NCBI GenBank assembly: GCA_964035545.1
Contig: OZ037766.1
Coordinates: 27,754,173-27,818,172 of the forward strand
DNA length: 64,000 bases
Direction of reading: 5' to 3'
DNA from: Bugula neritina
Lineage: Eukaryota > Bryozoa > Gymnolaemata > Cheilostomatida > Bugulidae
Shown here: in pieces, positions 59,086 to 64,000 of the stretch
How the letters are laid out: each line of letters begins with the position of its first letter
Position numbering within the stretch: position 1 is the stretch's first letter
Position numbers and translations under genes: made by a program
Notes under the pieces: generated by a model
Database searches by the model: none
The model's input: the letters and a program-made list of their open reading frames with translations, nothing else
What the model was told of the DNA's origin: nothing

Positions 59086-62000
59086 TTATATGAAATAGAT
59101 AGGTGGTCTAAATTCATCCCAAAGTTCATAGGCATTCTTAAAACGACGAAGCTGCCCAACAAGAAAGAGGTTCTTATTTAGAGCAAACTTAGAGAGAGTG
59201 CTATTTCCAAAACCTAACACATGAAATTGAGAAATATCTATATACTGTAAGTTAGCTGCATGTGCTAACACACCTGTCATGTACATGTCTTCTATCCATA
59301 CAAACCTAACCTGTAAAAGCAACAACAGCTAGTCATATATATAAAAATTAACTCTACGGACTACGATGCTAGACATTCATGTGCTTATTATTTTTTCAAT
59401 GAAGACAGATTATAATATTATATCTTAAATATAGTATACAGCTTATTATTTGGAAGTAATTGAAAAGTTCTTTCAATTGATAAAATTGATTACAGATTTG
59501 TATAACTTATAAATCAGCATAATAAAAAATAAGACTGTGACATTGTTTTATAAAATTAAAATTTGCTGAACTTATAGACTTTTGATACAAAAATTACCTT
59601 AACAGTGATTAAAGCAATATAAAAACAGTCACTTCAAGGTAGCTTATATACAACACATTGATGTCGGCTTTGATTATAGCTTTGTTTGCTACCTTGAAAT
59701 TATCAGAATCAGGTGATCTCTATATATATATATATTATAGTGATGCTCTAATTTTATTACACAATTATTAAATATTAAAATATTATTTGTCTACACTATG
59801 CAACAATTAAGCTATATTATATTCAATAAAAGCTGCTGCAGAATAACTGATTTTTGGAGTTGTTTTTCCTTTGAATAAAACTTTCAAAATCACCTTTTTA
59901 GTGCTATATTGCAGTAAAATGTTATAGCAAAATTTGATAAGTTACTGTGCAATGGATACAAGTTGATAAGCGTAGGGGGAGGGTGTAATAAAATGAAGTA
60001 CCTTCCGGATAGTACTGAGTAGCTTTGGTACTGCATCACCACTAATCATATATCCTACACCTGGACACGCTTTTGGTGCAAAGGTAGTTAAAGTTTCGGG
60101 CCACTCCTCATACGATACTTTCCATTTGCCTTTGCGACGTACATTGGGATATCTCCTTACAGCTCCTATACATTTGGGGGAAACTAGTACTATTGGTAAT
60201 GCAAAATAAAACACTTTACCTGTTTACCACAATATATATAATTTTAAACCCAATTCCATCATAGAAATAGCACAGGTAAAAATAGCAGATATAGAAAAGT
60301 AGGTAAAAACTTAAACCCAAACCCCCAACCCTTAAATCCCAACCCCAAACTTGAACCCCCATTCTTAAACCTAAACCCTCGATTCCAAACCCCTGACCCC
60401 CCAAACCTTAATATTGAAAATGTGCCGTTTTTAGCTACTTTGCCATTTGTGCCATTTTTACTGTGCCATTTTTACTGCTGCCCCTTTTACCGGATACCAC
60501 TATACCATATATATATCCGCTACACCTTCCCTGCTATACCTTACCTGCTATACTTTGCTTAATACACCTTACATATACCATGCATTACTTGCATCATATT
60601 CATTCACAAGCTTACCTATTACGCTGTTGACGGGCCAAGAATTTGTGTCCTCAAATTTCTGCAGCCATTTTGCAAATCTTGTAGAGTGAACAAAGGAATC
60701 GTCATCAACTTTGAATAATAGTTTGACATCCTTACAATATATGTTGGTCCACTTCAGCATACCTATGGCCTATAGAAAAATTCATAGATAAGTGGGAGTA
60801 ATGCACCACAGCTGACAATGTCAACACCTTTAGAAAGTATGACATTTTTGAGATGCCTAAAGTGTCAACACTGGCTTATTCATTTATACATTCACTTATG
60901 GCATTTAAAAAAGTATAAAACTATAAATAATGTTTAGTCATAAATTTGGTATTTTAATGTTTCAAAAGATTATTTTTTGTAGGTTCACCTTAATCAGTCA
61001 AAGTTTGAAATTTAGATATTTTCTATGTAACCTAGAGCACTCAAGTTAAGTCAAATCTCCCTCACTATAACAATTACACTGATAATTGAAGCCTGTGAGA
61101 AGTAATTACTTTGTGTGTGAGGTTTTCATATGCATCTTGGAAGGTTCCATCTTGGACGACATCCCCATAAGCATTCTGTTCCTTCATAATTTTTCGTTGC
61201 GTTAAGAAACTTTTTGTGATTAATGCTACAGAAAACACAAATCTCACTTCAAGAGGTAAAAATAAAGCAGGCTTCGCATAAGTTTTTCTGATAATTTTTC
61301 TCCTCTCAAAGTTTTTAGGTGCACTAAATATCCATACAAGGACATGGATGGGTGACTCCGAGCAGGTGTTTGGACTAGCTATGGTGAAGTTCACACTCTG
61401 GTCGGTTTTCTTTGATAAATTATTCGATAACGTGGAAGCTACTTCATGAGATGGAGGATCTTCTGTAAAATATATTAATATTAATAATTATATAAAAATA
61501 ATATATCAAATTAACAAGTTGCAGTTATACAGCATCTATTTTTATATAAGCAGTGTTGTATGTACAGGCACAGTATTAACTTCGAAGCAAGTTACATATT
61601 TAAATGCCATGTATTTGATCAATGAATTAAATTGTAAATTTATCATACTATCACAAGAGAAAAAATTGAATCCACAAGGCTTATATATGGAACAAAAACT
61701 TTTTTAAACCCTATAACACTGCATTATACAATCTGTAGGCATATATATAAGCATCTTTTATATTTAAAAACAAAGTTTGCAGTTAATAAAATCAGTTTAG
61801 AAAGTCTGAAAGCAGAATTTATCTTCTGACTACAAAATGAAGATTCTGCTTCTAATGTGCATGCACTTCAAATTTAAATTGAAAGCGAATTTTATAAAAT
61901 CTGCCATTAATTGTAATTTCTTTACAACAAAACGGAAATAGATATGCAATTGAATTGACTGTACTTCTGTTACATACCTTTCAACTGACTGTTAGCTGTG

Positions 62001-62104
62001 TTTAGCATGATGAAGTGAGCACTGGCGTTCATATAAAACTGCTGTATTTTGAAAGATGTGTAAAGAAGGCTGAGTAGAAAAAAGGCAGAGAGAAGAAAGA
62101 ACAT
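59086..62104 (-). CDS. GT31 beta-1,3-galactosyl/N-acetylglucosaminyltransferase-like, 5 exons, 348 aa
   Basis: Exons 59086-59310, 60002-60189, 60616-60769, 61110-61462 and 61978-62104; all junctions are GT/AG and in phase (1047 nt). The N-terminus MFFLLSAFFLLSLLY is a signal anchor, giving a type II Golgi enzyme. Family motifs run in order: RRKIIRKTYA (for RxxIRxTW), TFQDAYENLTHK, KWTNIYC, the metal-binding KVDDDSF (about aa 180-186), YP, CPGVGYMISGD, and WIEDMYMTG for the EDVYxG block. Known family role: adding Gal or GlcNAc in beta-1,3 linkage to glycans using UDP-sugars. The exact sugar cannot be read from sequence. All expected motifs are present. Confidence in the family is high, in the substrate none. 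Confidence 0.92.
60300..60425. repeat. C-rich, degenerate telomere-like repeat in GT31 intron 3
   Basis: Words such as taaacccaaacccc, ttaaatcccaacccc, cttaaacctaaaccctc and accttaa resemble a decayed CCCTAA array. It is followed by pyrimidine-rich DNA with repeated ccatttttactg (60430-60490) and ctatacctta words (60480-60575). Noncoding, between exons 3 and 4. Confidence 0.6.
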
Positions 62105-62109
62105 TGATC

Positions 62110-62934
62110 TACAATATAAACGCAATATATAAGTACAGCTGTCATTACTCTATGGACTGTCACAGCAAAGCTATATGAGGAACAGTTCTGCTCTTTACTA
62201 ACATTCTCAATAAACTCTGTAGTTAGGCTCAGTCTATAAAAACTGGAGTGGAGACTGCAAGCTAATTTGAAGGTAAATGTGTAGCTTTGTGAACTCAAAT
62301 GAACAAACCTTATATGAGTATGAATAATGCCAAAACTTTTAGAAGCTTTTTTATTAACTTCAGTTCCCATTATAGTGGAAGCTATAGTTGATGCGCAGTC
62401 TAAACCCAAGTATGAGAGTTAACATTGCTAAAGAAGCACCACTACCCTGTAAATATGCATACAAATATAAAGCATCAAGTCATACAATATCTAGTATAAA
62501 ACTAAACTATAGGAGATATAATTAGACAGCACTCACAAAGCAAGAAAACAAAAAATTACTTTACTCGAGTCATAAGGTATGAACAAGTTTGTCATGTACC
62601 CACCATAAACTCAAAGCATTATAGAGCCTAACTATGTATATCCTGTTGAATTGCATATTTTAGAATGCAGATTGTTATAAACACAGATTTTGCTATTAGA
62701 ATGAACTGTGATCTACAGTTTCGAAGAATTTTTATGACCAGTGCTATACTAATCTTATCTATATGCAGTAAAATTTTATAAGCTTTGTGCTTCTACCAGA
62801 AATGAAATATAGCTGTGTTCAAGATTTATTTGAAGAGCTCTTGGAAAACATTCAAGTGGAACTGGAATAGGTTTGAAATTTTAATTCCAGGTTATTTCTT
62901 GATGGCAAACTGAGACTTTGCAGGTTTATTTGCA

Positions 62935-62992
<58 letters not shown>

Positions 62993-64000
62993 GCTGATTA
63001 TTTACAAAAAACTTTAAAAATAGCATAAATTAAGTAGTATTACCATGCCTATTTGCATCCAATTTATAGCAATTGTAATGTATTTTGTGTAAAATGGTTA
63101 TTGCAAGCATTGCATGTTCTATTCATATTCACATTGTAACAAAATTGAAACTTAAACTTTATAGCTTTGTATTTACGCGCATGAGTGAGTTTTAAAATTG
63201 TTTTTAATTTTATATGCACAAAAAATATGTTTAAAAACTATACCAATAAACAAAACGAAAAATAATGTACACATAAAATAAAAGAATGATAAGATAACAA
63301 AAGTGGCAGAATTTCCCCTTATAATTTATATAAATTGGCGGCACAGAGCACAGGACGTGGCATAATGATTTCCTATGCTCTAAATAGAATAGATCACGCT
63401 GCCTCTAACATGATATTATTACTCTTCAGACTCAAATTAGTTCCATCATTTGACAAGTGCCTGCATAAAAACGAGAAGATAAATCTAATGTTCTCTAACC
63501 AACTCCCACACAATGCTCTGTTATTTAGTAATAACACAAAAATCTCTGATTTAAACTTTGCTGTTGAATATCAAAACAGAGTGGGGGAAAGATTGCAGAG
63601 CAAGATATTTGATCAGATATTGACAATTATTTGGTGACCAAATCAAAATTGCTTATATCTTCAAGCAGAATATAGGGAATTTCACAACTGTATATACTAG
63701 TGAATTGATGCTAGTAGCAACGTGGGTAATCTTATTAATTTGCTTTTAGTTACACAATCGCAATTTATTTTACATACATGATCTAATGATATTTTACTAA
63801 CTTTGCAAAAAAAAACAATCTTCTCAAAATCAGTTAGATGCTGATGTTGGAACTGATAAACTATTTCAGTCACAATGTTGCTTGCCAGTTATAGTGCATT
63901 CTAACCAAGTTTTTTTTGATGCATTTGTGCACAAAACAAAATGGATTAAGATTTGCCAAAAAGCATTTATTCAGCTTTAAGAGCCACCACAAAAAATAAG
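62110..64000. other. Right end of window, no gene recognised
   Basis: Contains a CA/TA microsatellite at about 62936-62988. A plus-strand frame from the ATG near 63365 to 63637 (~90 codons, MISYALNRIDHAASNM and on) has less biased composition than most chance frames here, but no family is recognisable and no supporting splice or promoter signal is seen. Confidence 0.4.

Overview
This window looks like nuclear DNA from an invertebrate metazoan, though the sequence does not settle the phylum. It is AT-rich. Its genes have many short exons with GT/AG junctions. It carries animal-type families (N4BP2, GT31 glycosyltransferase, THAP domain, H2A), a decayed LINE, tRNA-derived SINE-like pieces and many micro- and minisatellites. 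I see no bacterial operons, CRISPR arrays or rRNA genes. All well-supported intact genes lie on the minus strand.

298-18578: one large gene of 30 coding exons, an N4BP2 (NEDD4-binding protein 2 / B3BP) orthologue. All 29 junctions keep phase and give 1659 codons. It has three CUE-like modules, a P-loop polynucleotide-kinase domain, two PPxY motifs, DUF1771 and a C-terminal Smr nuclease. In related proteins (yeast Cue2, worm NONU-1) CUE plus Smr cut mRNA at stalled ribosomes. Its introns hold minisatellites, an AT tract, a trinucleotide array and a SINE-like piece.

18.6-21.3 kb: AT-rich intergenic DNA. About 21.3-50.5 kb: a mosaic of rearranged, partly decayed copies of N4BP2 3' exons (19 and 26-30), mixed with fragments of the neighbouring TPR gene. 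One copy (47382-49257) keeps every exon, splice site and phase and could encode a 178-residue DUF1771-Smr protein. Also here are a histone H2A pseudogene, an exon-like block with about 22 copies of an acidic hexapeptide, three tandem 51-nt exon-like units, and a broken THAP gene whose intron holds a 5'-truncated LINE.

41.9-43.3 kb repeats the last 43 codons and 3' flank of the TPR gene at 54354-58046, an uninterrupted 1230-codon reading frame with about 28 TPR-like units. 59086-62104 holds a five-exon GT31 beta-1,3-glycosyltransferase (348 aa). The right end (62.1-64 kb) has no gene I can recognise.

N4BP2, the TPR gene and the glycosyltransferase have no evident shared pathway. The main story is repeated local duplication of the 3' ends of N4BP2 and the TPR gene into the space between them.
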